NCBI GenBank assembly: GCA_947652925.1
Contig: CANTEW010000001.1
Coordinates: 1-64,000, forward strand
Origin: an uncultured Lachnospiraceae bacterium
Lineage (GTDB): Bacteria; Bacillota; Clostridia; Lachnospirales; Lachnospiraceae
Reading direction: 5' to 3'
DNA length: 64,000 bases
A program made the translations under genes and the position numbers. Under the pieces are notes generated by a model, which had not been told where the DNA came from, ran no database searches, and saw only the letters and a list, made by a program, of their open reading frames with translations. Below are positions 19,126 to 29,894 of the stretch, piece by piece (positions within the stretch are counted from its first letter, which is position 1; every line of letters starts with the position of its first letter).

Positions 19126-19852
19126 TCCCCTGCAGGGTCAACCCACATGCCGGTGCCGTCGGTCCCGCAGCGCCCCGGTCCCTGGCTCCCAATATCTCCT
19201 GTATCCGCTCCGGCGGATACGCACCATTCCCGATCTGGATCAGGGTCCCGGCAAATATCCGCACCATATTATAGAGGAATCCCCTGCCGGTCACCTGCAG
19301 ATACACCATCTCGCCTTCCCGCCCCGCAGTAAAATCCGTCACCAGACGCACTGTAGACTTTACCTGCGCCCCGGCCCCGCAGAAGCTGGCAAAATCATGC
19401 TCTCCTATGAGATATGCCGCCGCTGTCTGCATCTTCTCCACATCTAATGGATAGTGATAAAAATAAGAATAGAGTCTCTCCGTAGGCAGGGGAGATCTCC
19501 TGTTCAAGATCCTGTACCGATACGTCTTCTCACTCTTACAGTACCGGGGATGAAAATCCGGATCCACCTCCTGGGAGGTCTGGATCCGGATATCCTCCGG
19601 CAGCCGCTGGTTCAGCGCAAAGGAAAATTTTTCTCCCGGTATCCGGCTGTCCGTATCAAAGACTGCCACATTCCCCAGGGCATGGACCCCGGCGTCTGTG
19701 CGGCTGGCCCCCATCGTTTCCACAGGACAGCCCAAAAGCTCCTCCAGGCAGCGGTTTAACTCCCCCTGGACCGTCTTTCCATTGTTCTGTATCTGCCATC
19801 CGCAGTACTGCGTACCGTCATAAGCCACTGTCAGACTGATCCTTTTCTTCAT
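19097..19852 (-). CDS. truA: tRNA pseudouridine-38/39/40 synthase
   Basis: Modifies the anticodon arm of many tRNAs. The 251-residue protein shows VAYDGTQYCGWQ, the catalytic Asp in GASRTDAGVHALGNV, NQRLPEDI, and FLYNMVRIFAGTL. It is the last gene of the ecfA1-ecfA2-ecfT-truA module, five bases after ecfT. Confidence 0.96.
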   Translation of the reverse strand: MKKRISLTVAYDGTQYCGWQIQNNGKTVQGELNRCLEELLGCPVETMGASRTDAGVHALGNVAVFDTDSRIPGEKFSFALNQRLPEDIRIQTSQEVDPDFHPRYCKSEKTYRYRILNRRSPLPTERLYSYFYHYPLDVEKMQTAAAYLIGEHDFASFCGAGAQVKSTVRLVTDFTAGREGEMVYLQVTGRGFLYNMVRIFAGTLIQIGNGAYPPERIQEILGARDRGAAGPTAPACGLTLQGIRFFSGDRD

Positions 19853-19856
19853 CTTT

Positions 19857-20660
19857 CTAGATCCCTCTCACCCGAAAAACAACACTCACCGCCAGATACA
19901 TGATCACGATACAATACGCCGCCATATCCCTGCCCTTATAGCGGAGCGGTTTCATCTGCGTCCTGCCCTCGCCCCCATGATAACACCGCGCTTCCATGGC
20001 CATGGCCAGGTCGTCCGCCCGGCGGAAAGCCGATATAAAAAGGGGGACCAGCAAAGGCACCAATCCTTTTGCCCTCTGAAAGATATTGCCAGTCTCAAAG
20101 TCCGCGCCCCGGGCGATCTGGGCCTTCATGATCTTATCCGTCTCCTCCATCAGTATAGGGATAAAACGCAGGGCGATCGACATCATCATAGCGATCTCAT
20201 GGACAGGCACGCGTACAACTTTAAGCGGACGCATCAGGTCCTCCAGCCCGTCTGTCAACTGGTTGGGCGTGGTAGTCAGGGTCATGATCGACGAACCCAC
20301 CACCAGATAGATCAGCCGTACAGCCATCCGCCCCGCCTGTATCAGCCCTTCATAAGTGATCTTCACAGCTCCCATCTGCCAGAGTACCCGGCCTGGCGTG
20401 AGGAATATGTTGAACGCTACTGTGATCAGCAAGATGACGAATATGGCTCTCAGCCCTTTGAACATAAACGACACAGGGACTCTTGACAGGAAGATCATGC
20501 TGACCAGGAACAGGGTAGCGACTCCATAACCGGGGAATGTATGGAACAGGAAAAGGGATGCCACAAACAAGAGCGTGCCTATAAATTTTGTCCTGGGGTC
20601 CAGCCTGTGGAGGACCGAATCCACCGGATAATACTGCCCCAGAGTGATATCACGTAGCAT
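19857..20660 (-). CDS. ecfT: ECF transporter transmembrane subunit EcfT
   Basis: Energy-coupling membrane component of group II vitamin/metal importers, shared by different substrate-binding S components. 267 residues, several hydrophobic helices, start LGQYYPVDSVLHRLDPRTKF, and the ATPase-coupling motifs containing ARGAD and a second Ala-Arg-Cys (MEARCYHGG). Overlaps the end of ecfA2 by 11 bases. No S component is present here. Confidence 0.94.
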   Translation of the reverse strand: MLRDITLGQYYPVDSVLHRLDPRTKFIGTLLFVASLFLFHTFPGYGVATLFLVSMIFLSRVPVSFMFKGLRAIFVILLITVAFNIFLTPGRVLWQMGAVKITYEGLIQAGRMAVRLIYLVVGSSIMTLTTTPNQLTDGLEDLMRPLKVVRVPVHEIAMMMSIALRFIPILMEETDKIMKAQIARGADFETGNIFQRAKGLVPLLVPLFISAFRRADDLAMAMEARCYHGGEGRTQMKPLRYKGRDMAAYCIVIMYLAVSVVFRVRGI

Positions 20661-21519
20661 GTCCTGCCCCTTTCCCTTTCAATACTGCCAGGATGTTGTC
20701 CCTGGCCTCCTCCACGGTGAGGACATCCACATCCACAGGAACCCCCCTGTCCCTCAGATCATGCATCACATACGTGATCTGAGGTGCGGCAAGCCCCATC
20801 TGTTCCAGTTCCCGGTAGTGGGAAAATACCCGTCTGGGATCATCGTCAAAGGCGATGTGTCCCCGATCCAGCACCACGATCCGCTGCACATACCGGGCGA
20901 TATCCTCCATACTGTGGGAGACCAGCACGATGGTGATCCCCCGTGTCTCGTGGAGTGCCCTGATCTGCCGGAGGATCTCGTCCCTGCCCCTTGGATCCAG
21001 GCCCGCCGTCGGCTCATCCAATATGAGGATACGCGGATCCATGGCCAGCACTCCGGCGATGGCCACCCTCTTTTTCTGGCCGCCGGAGAGTTCAAAAGGC
21101 GACCTGCCGAACAGCTCTTCCGGCACACCCACATGCTCCAGCGCAGCCCGCGCCCGTCTTTTGGCCTCTTCCTGATCAAGACCCTGGTTTCTCGGGCCGA
21201 AACAGACGTCTTTGAACACATCCACTTCAAACAACTGGTATTCAGGGTATTGGAACACCAGCCCCACCTGGCTACGGAGGTCTTTCCTGGACACATCCCC
21301 GCCCCAGATATCTTCCCCGTTATAAAAGACCTGGCCCCCTGTGGGCTTTAAAAGGCCGTTGAACAGCTGGATCAGTGTGGATTTACCACTTCCTGTATGT
21401 CCGATCAGACCGATAAACTGATGCTCCGGGATCACCAGGTTGATATCTTCCAGGGCACGCATCTCATACGCTGTGCCCGGACTGTACAGATAGGAAACAT
21501 TTTTTAACTCGATCGACAT
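20650..21519 (-). CDS. ecfA2: ECF transporter ATPase EcfA2
   Basis: 289-residue ABC ATPase of the general ECF module. Walker A GHTGSGKST, Q loop VFQYPEYQLFE, signature PFELSGGQKKRVAIAG, Walker B ILILDEPTAGLDP, and H loop VSHSMEDIA. Overlaps ecfA1 at one end and ecfT at the other. Confidence 0.95.
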   Translation of the reverse strand: MSIELKNVSYLYSPGTAYEMRALEDINLVIPEHQFIGLIGHTGSGKSTLIQLFNGLLKPTGGQVFYNGEDIWGGDVSRKDLRSQVGLVFQYPEYQLFEVDVFKDVCFGPRNQGLDQEEAKRRARAALEHVGVPEELFGRSPFELSGGQKKRVAIAGVLAMDPRILILDEPTAGLDPRGRDEILRQIRALHETRGITIVLVSHSMEDIARYVQRIVVLDRGHIAFDDDPRRVFSHYRELEQMGLAAPQITYVMHDLRDRGVPVDVDVLTVEEARDNILAVLKGKGAGHAT

Positions 21520-22361
21520 AGTGCATCCACCAATTCCTCCCTGGTCAATATGCCTTCCGGGATCACAAGTCCGGCTTTCTTAAGTCCATGAGCCAGCAAT
21601 GTCACCTGGGGCACATCCAATCCATAGCTCTTTAGATCCTCCACACGGGTAAACAGTTCCCTGGGCGTCCCTTCCATGACGATGCGCCCCTGGTCCATCA
21701 CATACACCCTGTCGGCAGATACCACTTCTTCCATATAATGGGTGATCAGTATCACAGTCACATTTTCCCGCCGGTTCAGCTCCCGCACCGCTCTCAAGAC
21801 TTCCCGGCGGCCGTTGGGATCCAGCATGGCCGTGGGTTCATCCAGCACGATGCACTGGGGACGCATAGCCATCACGCCAGCGATAGCCACCCGCTGTTTC
21901 TGTCCTCCGGAGAGTTTATTGGGTGAATGGCTCCTGTATGCCGCCATCCCAACTGCCTGGAGGCTTTCCTCCACCCTTTTCCAGATATCCTCTGTAGGCA
22001 CGCCCATGTTCTCCGGTCCAAACCCTACATCTTCCTCCACAACAGTTCCGATGATCTGGTTATCCGGATTCTGGAAGACCATACCTGCTCTTTGGCGTAT
22101 CCGCCACAGCTCCCCCTCTGCGGACGTATCCATACCATCTACCCAGAGCGTCCCTTCTGTGGGGATCAGCAGGGCATTGATGTGTTTCGCCAATGTGGAT
22201 TTTCCAGAACCATTGTGACCCAGGACCGCCACAAACTGTCCCGCACGCACGTCCAGATCTATATCGTCTATGGCACGGGTGGCTCCTTCTTCCTGTCCGT
22301 TCTCATCATACCGATGATACTCATATCCCAGCTTCCTGGCCCGAATGATCCCCATTGTCAT
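21504..22361 (-). CDS. ecfA1: ECF transporter ATPase EcfA1
   Basis: 285-residue ABC ATPase partner of EcfA2. Walker A GHNGSGKST, Q loop VFQNPDNQIIG, signature PNKLSGGQKQRVAIAG, Walker B CIVLDEPTAMLDP, H loop ITHYMEEV. ATG 22361 or 22355; spacing to GGGAGA favours 22355. The start lies inside the end of engB by about 40 bases. Confidence 0.95.
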   Translation of the reverse strand: MTMGIIRARKLGYEYHRYDENGQEEGATRAIDDIDLDVRAGQFVAVLGHNGSGKSTLAKHINALLIPTEGTLWVDGMDTSAEGELWRIRQRAGMVFQNPDNQIIGTVVEEDVGFGPENMGVPTEDIWKRVEESLQAVGMAAYRSHSPNKLSGGQKQRVAIAGVMAMRPQCIVLDEPTAMLDPNGRREVLRAVRELNRRENVTVILITHYMEEVVSADRVYVMDQGRIVMEGTPRELFTRVEDLKSYGLDVPQVTLLAHGLKKAGLVIPEGILTREELVDALCRSS

Positions 22362-22950
22362 ATTCTCCCGCGATGACTGCTTCCATGATCTCCCAGATCT
22401 CTTCTCTGCCCTGTCTTGATGTGGCGGAAAAAGGGATCAGCTTCGTCTCTTTGGGCAGAAGCAGCCCTTCCCGCACCTGTTTCACATGTTTTTGTATCTG
22501 GCTGCGCTTTAACTTATCCAATTTGGTGGCGATGATGATCGGCTCAAAGCCATTGGATACGATCCACTGATACATCATCCTGTCATTCTCTGAAGGGACA
22601 TGGCGGATATCGATCAGCAGGAACACGGCCTGCAGGGCCTGGGAACTGTACAGGTACCGTTCCACCAGTCTTCCCCACTGATCTTTGACCTCCTTCGCGA
22701 TCTTCGTATAACCATATCCGGGCAGGTCTACCAGGTAGATCTGCCCATTGACGTTATAGTAATTGATGGTCTGTGTCTTTCCCGGCTGGGCGCTGGTCCT
22801 GGCCAGAGACTTCCGGTTCATCAGGCTGTTGATCAGAGAGGATTTCCCCACGTTTGACTTGCCTGCAAAAGCGATCTCCGGCAGCCTGTTTTTTGGCAGT
22901 GTGCTGGTCACGCCGCACACTGTGTCCAGCGAAGCGTTTTTTATGATCAT
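22321..22950 (-). CDS. engB: Ribosome biogenesis GTPase EngB (YsxC/YihA)
   Basis: GTPase needed for 50S assembly. 209 residues with G1 [15 protein letters not shown]3 LVDLPGYG, G4 ATKLDKLK and G5 FSATSRQG. It begins 11 bases after lon, the usual lon-engB order. Confidence 0.95.
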   Translation of the reverse strand: MIIKNASLDTVCGVTSTLPKNRLPEIAFAGKSNVGKSSLINSLMNRKSLARTSAQPGKTQTINYYNVNGQIYLVDLPGYGYTKIAKEVKDQWGRLVERYLYSSQALQAVFLLIDIRHVPSENDRMMYQWIVSNGFEPIIIATKLDKLKRSQIQKHVKQVREGLLLPKETKLIPFSATSRQGREEIWEIMEAVIAGEYDNGDHSGQEAGI

Positions 22951-22960
22951 CTTATCCTCC

Positions 22961-25276
22961 TTATGGACACAGCGCCTGTTCCAGGACTTCTTCCATAGAC
23001 TCTACATACCGGATATCCAATCCGTCTGTGATCTCCTCCGAGATCTCCCGGATATCCGGACGGTTCTCCTTCGGCGCCAGCACCATCTTGATCTTAGCGT
23101 TTTTCGCCGCCAGGAGTTTTTCCTTTAATCCGCCTACCGGCAGTACACGTCCCCGCAGAGTGATCTCACCCGTCATGGCGACCTGGGCTCTGACAGGTTT
23201 TTCAGTGATCGCAGAGAGCATCGCTGTGGCCATCGTTATCCCCGCGGACGGCCCGTCTTTCGGCACGGCCCCCTCAGGGATATGTATATGGACATCATGC
23301 TCTTGGAAAAACTCCTCCTCCACGTCATATCCCTCTGCGATCGAACGCAGGTAACTGATCCCCGCCTGGGCGGACTCTTTCATCACATCCCCCATCTGCC
23401 CGGTGAGCTGCAGACGTCCTTTCCCCGGCATCACGTTCACTTCTATCTGCAGTGTATCGCCGCCCACACTGGTCCAGGCAAGACCTGTGGCAACGCCCAC
23501 TTCATCCTTCTTACCCGCTGTGTGGATACTGTATCTCTCATGTCCCAGATACTTCTCCACATTTTTCCCGGTGACCGTCACCTTCTTGCTGGTGCCTTCC
23601 AGGACTTCGCGGGCCACTTTCCTGCAGATCTCCCCGATCTTCCGTTCCAGATTCCGGACACCCGCTTCTTTCGTATATCCGCTGACGATCTTCCGCACAG
23701 CCGAAGACTGGATCGTCAGCTGCCCTTTCTTCAGACCGTGCATCTCCCTCTGCTTGGGGATCAGATGGTCTTTGGCGATATGTTCCTTCTCATTTTCTGT
23801 ATAGCTGCTGATCTCGATCAGCTCCATACGGTCCAGCAAAGGCCTGGGGATCGTAGAGGCGTCATTGGCTGTGGCGATGAACAGGACCTGCGACAGATCC
23901 AATGGGATCTCCACATAATGATCCGTGAATTTATCATTCTGCTCTGCGTCCAGCACTTCCAGGAGTGCCGACGCTGTGTCTCCTTTATAGTCGCTGCTGG
24001 TCTTGTCGATCTCATCCAGGAGCATCAGCGGATTTTTCACCCCGGCCTGCTTCAGGCCCACGGCGATCCGCCCTGGCATGGCCCCCACATAAGTCCTGCG
24101 ATGGCCCCGGATCTCCGCTTCGTCCCGGACGCCGCCCAGACAGATGCGCACATACTTTTTATTGAGTGCGTTCGCCACCGACTTCGCGATCGATGTCTTT
24201 CCTGTCCCGGGAGGACCCACCAGACATAGGATCGGACTGTCGCCTTTTTTCGTCAGGGTCCGCACAGCCAGATATTCCACGATCCTCTCTTTGACCTTTT
24301 CCAGCCCGTAATGGTCCGCCTCCAGGATCTTACTGGTCTTTTTCAGATCCTCAGAATCCTGTGACATCTTATCCCAGGGCAGATCCAGCAGAGTCTCGAT
24401 ATATCCCCGCACGACTGCGCTCTCCGAAGCGCTCCCCGCAAGCGTCTTGAAACGATCGATCTCTTTTGCGATCTTTTCTTTTACACTGTCGGAGGCCTCC
24501 AGTTTTTTCAACTTTTTCCGGAACTCATCTACCTCGCTCTGCGGGTTGTCTTCTCCCAGTTCTTCCTGTATCAGCTTGAGCTGCTCTTTCAGGATATATT
24601 CCTTCTGGTTCTTGTCTACACGCTCCCGGACTTTGACCTGTAATTCCTGGCGTATCTGTGCGATCTGTATCTCATTATTCAAGATCACATTCAGGAGTTC
24701 GTGCCGTTCTTCGATATTTGTGGCTTCCAGGATACTCTGTTTATCCGTATAGTCCAGGGGCAGATGGATACTGATCTGATCCACCAGCTCCTCCAGATCA
24801 TCGATGGCCATGATCTGGCCCGCCAGATCCCTGGTGACCCTGCCGCACTCCACACAATACAGATGGAATGTCTCTTTCAGGGTGCGGACCATGGCCTGGC
24901 GCACATTCTCATCCAGGAGTGCTGTTTCCTGTGAAAACCCAGCCACTTCTACTTCCAATATCTCGTCATCCTGGGCGATCCCCAGCAGTTCCCCCCGTTC
25001 TACACCTTCTACCAAAATGCGCAATATATTCTGGGGCAGCTTTACCACCTGCTTCACACAGCCGATGGTCCCAATTTTATATAACTCATTAAGACCCGGG
25101 ATATCTACATCCGGATCTTTCTGAGTGATCAAAAATATTCGTTGATCTTGCAGCATGGCCTTTTCCACCGCTTTGATGGAACGCGGCCTGCTGATATCAA
25201 AATGCACGATCATATCCGGGAGTATGACCGTTCCCCGCAATGCCACTGCGGGCATCACTTCTACTATATTACTCAT
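22961..25276 (-). CDS. lon: ATP-dependent protease Lon
   Basis: Cytosolic AAA+ serine protease. 771 residues: N-terminal substrate-binding domain, AAA+ module with Walker [11 protein letters not shown] and Walker B MLLDEIDK, and the C-terminal Ser-Lys dyad with Ser677 ([12 protein letters not shown]) and Lys720 ([13 protein letters not shown]). Sits directly between clpX and engB. Two quality-control proteases and a chaperone are thus clustered. Confidence 0.97.
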   Translation of the reverse strand: MSNIVEVMPAVALRGTVILPDMIVHFDISRPRSIKAVEKAMLQDQRIFLITQKDPDVDIPGLNELYKIGTIGCVKQVVKLPQNILRILVEGVERGELLGIAQDDEILEVEVAGFSQETALLDENVRQAMVRTLKETFHLYCVECGRVTRDLAGQIMAIDDLEELVDQISIHLPLDYTDKQSILEATNIEERHELLNVILNNEIQIAQIRQELQVKVRERVDKNQKEYILKEQLKLIQEELGEDNPQSEVDEFRKKLKKLEASDSVKEKIAKEIDRFKTLAGSASESAVVRGYIETLLDLPWDKMSQDSEDLKKTSKILEADHYGLEKVKERIVEYLAVRTLTKKGDSPILCLVGPPGTGKTSIAKSVANALNKKYVRICLGGVRDEAEIRGHRRTYVGAMPGRIAVGLKQAGVKNPLMLLDEIDKTSSDYKGDTASALLEVLDAEQNDKFTDHYVEIPLDLSQVLFIATANDASTIPRPLLDRMELIEISSYTENEKEHIAKDHLIPKQREMHGLKKGQLTIQSSAVRKIVSGYTKEAGVRNLERKIGEICRKVAREVLEGTSKKVTVTGKNVEKYLGHERYSIHTAGKKDEVGVATGLAWTSVGGDTLQIEVNVMPGKGRLQLTGQMGDVMKESAQAGISYLRSIAEGYDVEEEFFQEHDVHIHIPEGAVPKDGPSAGITMATAMLSAITEKPVRAQVAMTGEITLRGRVLPVGGLKEKLLAAKNAKIKMVLAPKENRPDIREISEEITDGLDIRYVESMEEVLEQALCP

Positions 25277-25288
25277 ATCATCCCTCCA

Positions 25289-26584
25289 TTAAGCGGGCTC
25301 TGGTCCTTTTCTCTTGGCCTTTGAAGATCTCCTCGCTGGTATCGTCGGCTCTCCCCTTATGATCTCAGGTCCTCCCGTCCCCTCCACCATCTCCTTGGTG
25401 ATCACACACTGGCGGATGGTATCATCGGAAGGCGCTGTATACATCAGATCCATCATAGTATTTTCAATAACAGAACGCAGCCCGCGCGCTCCCGTCTTCC
25501 TCTCCATGGATCTCTGCGCGATGCTCCTCAGTGCCTCCTTCTGGAAACTGAGTTCCACCCCGTCCATCTCAAATAATTTGCGGTATTGTTTTGTCAGGGA
25601 ATTGCGCGGTTCCTGCAAGATCCGGATCAGTGCTTCCTGATCCAATGCATCCAGGGAGACGACCACTGGGACACGTCCCACGAATTCCGGTATCAGCCCG
25701 AATCTTATCAGATCCTCCGGCATGACTTCTTTCAGGAGTTCTCCCACGTTGGCTTCTTCCACCTCCTGGACTTCCGCGCCAAACCCGATGGTCTTGTTGT
25801 CTTTCCTGCGTGCGATGATCTTATCCAGCCCTTCGAAGGCCCCGCCGCAGATAAATAAGATGTTGGTGGTGTCGATCTGGATAAAATCCTGATGGGGATG
25901 TTTTCTCCCTCCCTGGGGCGGTACGCTGGCAACAGTGCCTTCCAGGATCTTCAGGAGCGCCTGCTGCACACCTTCGCCGGATACATCCCTGGTGATAGAA
26001 GCGTTTTCAGATTTTCTTGTGATCTTGTCGATCTCATCGATATAGATGATCCCGTACTGAGCCATCTCTATATCATAATCGGCCGCCTGGATGATCTTCA
26101 GCAGGATGTTCTCCACATCCTCACCCACATAGCCGGCCTCTGTCAGCGTCGTCGCATCGGCAATGGCAAACGGCACGTTCAAAAGCCTTGCCAGCGTCTG
26201 TGCCAGCAGTGTCTTTCCGGAACCGGTGGGTCCCAGCATCAGGATGTTGCTCTTCTGCAGATCCACATCCAGGTTCTTAGGAGCCATCACCCTTTTATAA
26301 TGGTTATAGACCGCTACCGACAAGACTTTTTTCGCCTCGTCCTGGCCGATCACATATTCATCCAGTATCTCATTGATCTCCTGCGGCTTCAGCAGGTTGA
26401 TCGTCCCGTTGTAATCCTCTTCATCATAGAGGGCAAATTCTTCCTCAATGATCTCCGAACATATATTCACACATGAATCACAGATATATGCGCCGTCCGG
26501 GCCGGCGATCAGTTTGCGCACTTGTTCTTCAGATTTATTGCAAAACGAACACCTGACCTTTGGATCCTTTGTCTTATCTGCCAT
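25289..26584 (-). CDS. clpX: ClpX, ATPase subunit of the ClpXP protease
   Basis: Unfoldase that feeds substrates to ClpP. 431 residues with an N-terminal zinc-binding domain (Cys12, Cys15, Cys35, Cys38), Walker A GPTGSGKT, Walker [11 protein letters not shown], the [19 protein letters not shown] sensor region and a ClpP-docking IGF-type loop (TIGFGAEV). ATG 26584 is chosen because AAAGGGG lies 6-7 bases upstream; the in-frame codons before it lack a site. Confidence 0.97.
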   Translation of the reverse strand: MADKTKDPKVRCSFCNKSEEQVRKLIAGPDGAYICDSCVNICSEIIEEEFALYDEEDYNGTINLLKPQEINEILDEYVIGQDEAKKVLSVAVYNHYKRVMAPKNLDVDLQKSNILMLGPTGSGKTLLAQTLARLLNVPFAIADATTLTEAGYVGEDVENILLKIIQAADYDIEMAQYGIIYIDEIDKITRKSENASITRDVSGEGVQQALLKILEGTVASVPPQGGRKHPHQDFIQIDTTNILFICGGAFEGLDKIIARRKDNKTIGFGAEVQEVEEANVGELLKEVMPEDLIRFGLIPEFVGRVPVVVSLDALDQEALIRILQEPRNSLTKQYRKLFEMDGVELSFQKEALRSIAQRSMERKTGARGLRSVIENTMMDLMYTAPSDDTIRQCVITKEMVEGTGGPEIIRGEPTIPARRSSKAKRKGPEPA

Positions 26585-26683
26585 AATTGACCCCTTTCTC
26601 AACACCCGATAGTGGTGGTTTAAGGCCAACCCCTGTATTTGTACAATGGATCAGCCTCTTCCCTTTCTCAACCTGTATATACC

Positions 26684-27265
26684 TTATCTATGTTCAAATA
26701 TCTTATCGATGATGCCGTACTCCATAGCTTCCTCCGCCGACATATAATTATCCCGGTCTGTGTCTACTTCCACCACTTCGATGGGCTGTCCTGTATTTTC
26801 CGCTAAGATCTTATTCAGCTTCTGCTTTGTCTTTGCGATCTGATCCGCCACGATCTGGATCTCTGTGGCCTGCCCCTGCGCACCGCCGGAGGGCTGATGG
26901 ATCATGATCGTAGAGTTGGGCAGCGCAAAACGTTTTCCCTTTGCCCCTCCAGACAGGAGGAATGCCCCCATACTGGCCGCCATACCGATGCATATCGTAG
27001 AGACATCGCATTTGATATAATTCATCGTATCATATATGGCCATCCCGGCAGACACAGATCCGCCCGGGCTGTTGATATATAGATTGATATCTTTCTTCGG
27101 GTCTTCCGATTCCAGGAACAAAAGCTGGGCAACGATGATGCTGGCAGATACATCGTTCACTTCCTCACCCAGAAATATGATCCTGTCTTTCAACAGCCTG
27201 GAGTAGATATCATAACTGCGCTCTCCCCGGCTGGTCTGTTCGATCACATAAGGCACCAAACTCAT
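26684..27265 (-). CDS. clpP: ClpP serine protease subunit
   Basis: 193 residues, the usual ClpP length, with the triad Ser98 ([11 protein letters not shown]), His123 (IMIHQPSGG) and Asp172 (DTDRDNYM). Encoded between tig and clpX, as is common in Clostridia. Confidence 0.98.
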   Translation of the reverse strand: MSLVPYVIEQTSRGERSYDIYSRLLKDRIIFLGEEVNDVSASIIVAQLLFLESEDPKKDINLYINSPGGSVSAGMAIYDTMNYIKCDVSTICIGMAASMGAFLLSGGAKGKRFALPNSTIMIHQPSGGAQGQATEIQIVADQIAKTKQKLNKILAENTGQPIEVVEVDTDRDNYMSAEEAMEYGIIDKIFEHR

Positions 27266-27291
27266 GGCTCAACCTCCCTTATACTCTCATT

Positions 27292-28578
27292 CTATACTTC
27301 CCTGGATGCATCGATGACAAGATCTAGCGCCTGTTGTACAGCCAGGTCCTTGGATACCTGTTCCATCTCAGCATCACCGATCATCTCTTTGAGCTTGTCG
27401 ATCTCCATCTTATACACATCCGCTGACTTCTGGAGTTCCTCATCCAGCTGTTCCTGGGTGGGTCTGATATCTTCTACTTCCACGATCTTTTCCAAGACCA
27501 GCCTGCTCTGGATGCTCTCCACCGCCCTGTCTTCCATCTGCTTGTCAAATTCACTCATGGTGATCTTGGCAAAGACCAGATACTGGCTCAGCTCCATACC
27601 CTGGACGCGGAGCCTGGAAACAAAATCTTCCTTCATCTGTTCCTGCTGTGTCTCGATCATCGGCTGCGGAAGATCGATCTGTGCGTTCTCCACAACTTTC
27701 TTCAGTGCCTCGTCGCCTTTCTGCCTCCTGGCGGCAGCTTCTTTCTCTTCAAGGAGTGTCTTGCGGATATCTGCTCTGTACTCTTCCAGGGTGTCGAACT
27801 CTGACACATCCATGGCAAATTCGTCGTCCAGTTCCGGTAGCTCTTTTTTCTCTACTTTGTGGATCTCACACCGGAACTCCGCTTCTTTCCCAACAAAGTC
27901 CTCATTGCCGTAATCTTCCGGGAACGTCACATGGAGTACCGTCGATTCTCCCGCACGTACGCCCACCAGCTGGTCCTCAAACCCTGGGATGAACATACCC
28001 GAGCCAAGGGTCAGCGGATGGTTTTCCCCTTTTCCCCCCTGGAATGCCTCGCCGTCCATGAACCCTTCATAATCCAAAGTCACAGTATCCCCCAGCTCTG
28101 CCGGACGGTCTTCCACTGTGACCAGACGGGAGTTCTTATCCTGCTCTTTATGGAGTTCTTCCTCGATCTCGGCATCTGTCACCCCCACTTCTGCCTTGGC
28201 GACTTCTATGCCCTTATACGCACCCAGGACAACATCCGGCTTCAAGGCTACTTCCGCTGTAAAGATGAGCGGCTGGCCTGGCTCCACCTGTGTGATGTCA
28301 ACAGACGGACGGGATACGATCTCAAGCTCACTCTCTTCTGCGGCTTTGGCATATGCATCCGGGAGCAGGTCATTGACTGCATCTTCAAGGAAAACGCCTT
28401 TGCCATACATCCGCTCGATCATATTCCGGGGGGCTTTGCCCTTCCTGAACCCTGGTATGGAGATGCCTTTCCTGCTCTTCTGGTATACATTTTCTATTGC
28501 CTTCTCTAATTCTCCAGCCGGAACTTCTACGGTCAGTTTAGCCATATTATGTTCCATTTTTTCTACTTGTAAACTCAT
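27292..28578 (-). CDS. tig: Trigger factor chaperone
   Basis: Ribosome-associated chaperone with peptidyl-prolyl isomerase domain. 428 residues: ribosome-binding signature GFRKGKAPRNMIE near residue 44, a central FKBP-type domain (LGDTVTLDYEGFMDGEAFQGG), and the helical C-terminal arms. RBS AAGGAGG. First gene of the tig-clpP-clpX-lon-engB-ecf-truA run. The 163 bases upstream are AT-rich with several TATACT-like boxes, but no single promoter stands out. Confidence 0.97.
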   Translation of the reverse strand: MSLQVEKMEHNMAKLTVEVPAGELEKAIENVYQKSRKGISIPGFRKGKAPRNMIERMYGKGVFLEDAVNDLLPDAYAKAAEESELEIVSRPSVDITQVEPGQPLIFTAEVALKPDVVLGAYKGIEVAKAEVGVTDAEIEEELHKEQDKNSRLVTVEDRPAELGDTVTLDYEGFMDGEAFQGGKGENHPLTLGSGMFIPGFEDQLVGVRAGESTVLHVTFPEDYGNEDFVGKEAEFRCEIHKVEKKELPELDDEFAMDVSEFDTLEEYRADIRKTLLEEKEAAARRQKGDEALKKVVENAQIDLPQPMIETQQEQMKEDFVSRLRVQGMELSQYLVFAKITMSEFDKQMEDRAVESIQSRLVLEKIVEVEDIRPTQEQLDEELQKSADVYKMEIDKLKEMIGDAEMEQVSKDLAVQQALDLVIDASREV

Positions 28579-28741
28579 TTTCGATAAATCCTCCTTGAAA
28601 ATTAAAATGCTCCGCTCCCTGATATGATTTCAGACGGTATGCCCATCGATCTTCCTAATATCAATAATCATTAGTGAAGTATACCATACAAATCTTTCCT
28701 TGGCTAGTATATTATTTCGTAAATTGTGCGAAATCGCAACA

Positions 28742-29296
28742 TTAAGACCCCATATATACAATAGACTCCGCGATCTCATCCGCCTTCTCCTGTCCCAAGA
28801 GCTGCCCGATCAACTCCAGCGAAAAAGGGATGGCAGTGCCCACGCCCCTGCTGGTCGTAAAACATCCGTCCACCGCTACGGGGCTTTCTGTCCTTTTCGC
28901 CCCGGCCAGCTCATCCATGACGGATGGATAAGCAGTGGCCACCCGTCCGTCCAGCAGCCCTGACCCGGCCAGGATCCTGGGCGCCGCGCAGATCGCCGCC
29001 ACTTTCCTGCCCTGTTCTGCATACGACCGTATCAATCCCACGAGCGGCTGGCACGCTTCCAGGTTGTCCGTCCCCACTGCGCCGCCCGGAAGGACCAGCA
29101 TATCCCCCTGGGAGAAGTCCGTCTGCGAAAATACAGTGTCCGCCTCCACCGGGATCTGATGGCTGCCCATGATCCGCTTTTCTTCCTTAATAGAGACAGT
29201 CACCACATCCAGCTGCGCTCTGCGGAGCAGGTCCACTACTGTCAATCCCTCGATCTCTTCAAATCCATCTGCCAAAAACACATATATTTTTTTCAT
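28742..29296 (-). CDS. DJ-1/PfpI family protein
   Basis: 184 residues. FLADGFEEIEGLTVVDLLRRA gives the conserved Glu, and VAAICAAPRIL holds the nucleophile-elbow Cys. The family includes glyoxalase III or deglycase-like stress proteins and thiamine-pathway relatives; exact reaction unknown. RBS GAGGAGGAGA. Divergent from the CYTH gene. Confidence 0.88.
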   Translation of the reverse strand: MKKIYVFLADGFEEIEGLTVVDLLRRAQLDVVTVSIKEEKRIMGSHQIPVEADTVFSQTDFSQGDMLVLPGGAVGTDNLEACQPLVGLIRSYAEQGRKVAAICAAPRILAGSGLLDGRVATAYPSVMDELAGAKRTESPVAVDGCFTTSRGVGTAIPFSLELIGQLLGQEKADEIAESIVYMGS

Positions 29297-29333
29297 GTTC
29301 TCTCCTCCTCTACATTCCGATCATGACCGCGTA

Positions 29334-29362
29334 TTGCTATACGATAGACAATGTGGTATATT
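29334..29362 (+). promoter_or_regulatory. Candidate promoter of the CYTH gene
   Basis: TTGCTA and TATATT with a 17-base spacer, ending about 30 bases before the start codon. Confidence 0.5.
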
Positions 29363-29392
29363 TCTGACATAAAACAAAAGGAGATACCCTTT

Positions 29393-29848
29393 ATGGAGAT
29401 TGAAAGAAAATACCTCATCACCCGTGAAAACCTGCCCGCCGACCTGGACGCCTATCCCCATCGCCAGATCGAGCAGGCCTATCTGTGTACCGAACCTGTG
29501 GTGCGCATCCGCCGACAGGACACAGAGTATTATCTGACTTACAAATCAAAAGGGCTGATGGTCCGCGAAGAATACAACCTGCCCCTGACAGAAAAAGCCT
29601 ATATGCATCTGCGTGAAAAAGCAGACGGCGTCCTGATCACAAAGACCCGCTATCTGATCCCATCCTCCCTGGGACTGACCATCGAGCTGGATATCTTCCA
29701 CGGCAGGCACGAAGGCCTCTTCCTGGCTGAAGTAGAATTTCCCAACGAGGATGCGGCAGGAGCCTTTACCCCGCCGGACTGGTTCGGGGAGGATGTGACT
29801 TTCTCCTCCCGCTACCATAACAGCACCCTCAGCACCGCGACAGTCTGA
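29393..29848 (+). CDS. CYTH domain protein
   Basis: 151 residues, beginning MEIERKYL, which contains the ExExK signature of the CYTH/triphosphate tunnel metalloenzyme family. VRIRRQDTEYYLTYKSKG and the LEVEF-like AEVEFPNED are tunnel strands rich in charged residues. Relatives hydrolyse tripolyphosphate or act as adenylate cyclases; substrate unknown. ATG 29393 follows AAAAGGAGA. Confidence 0.88.
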   Translation: MEIERKYLITRENLPADLDAYPHRQIEQAYLCTEPVVRIRRQDTEYYLTYKSKGLMVREEYNLPLTEKAYMHLREKADGVLITKTRYLIPSSLGLTIELDIFHGRHEGLFLAEVEFPNEDAAGAFTPPDWFGEDVTFSSRYHNSTLSTATV

Positions 29849-29894
29849 CTCCTGTGACGACCGTCCCGCCTGTCCCGCCATCTGCCCCGTTATA

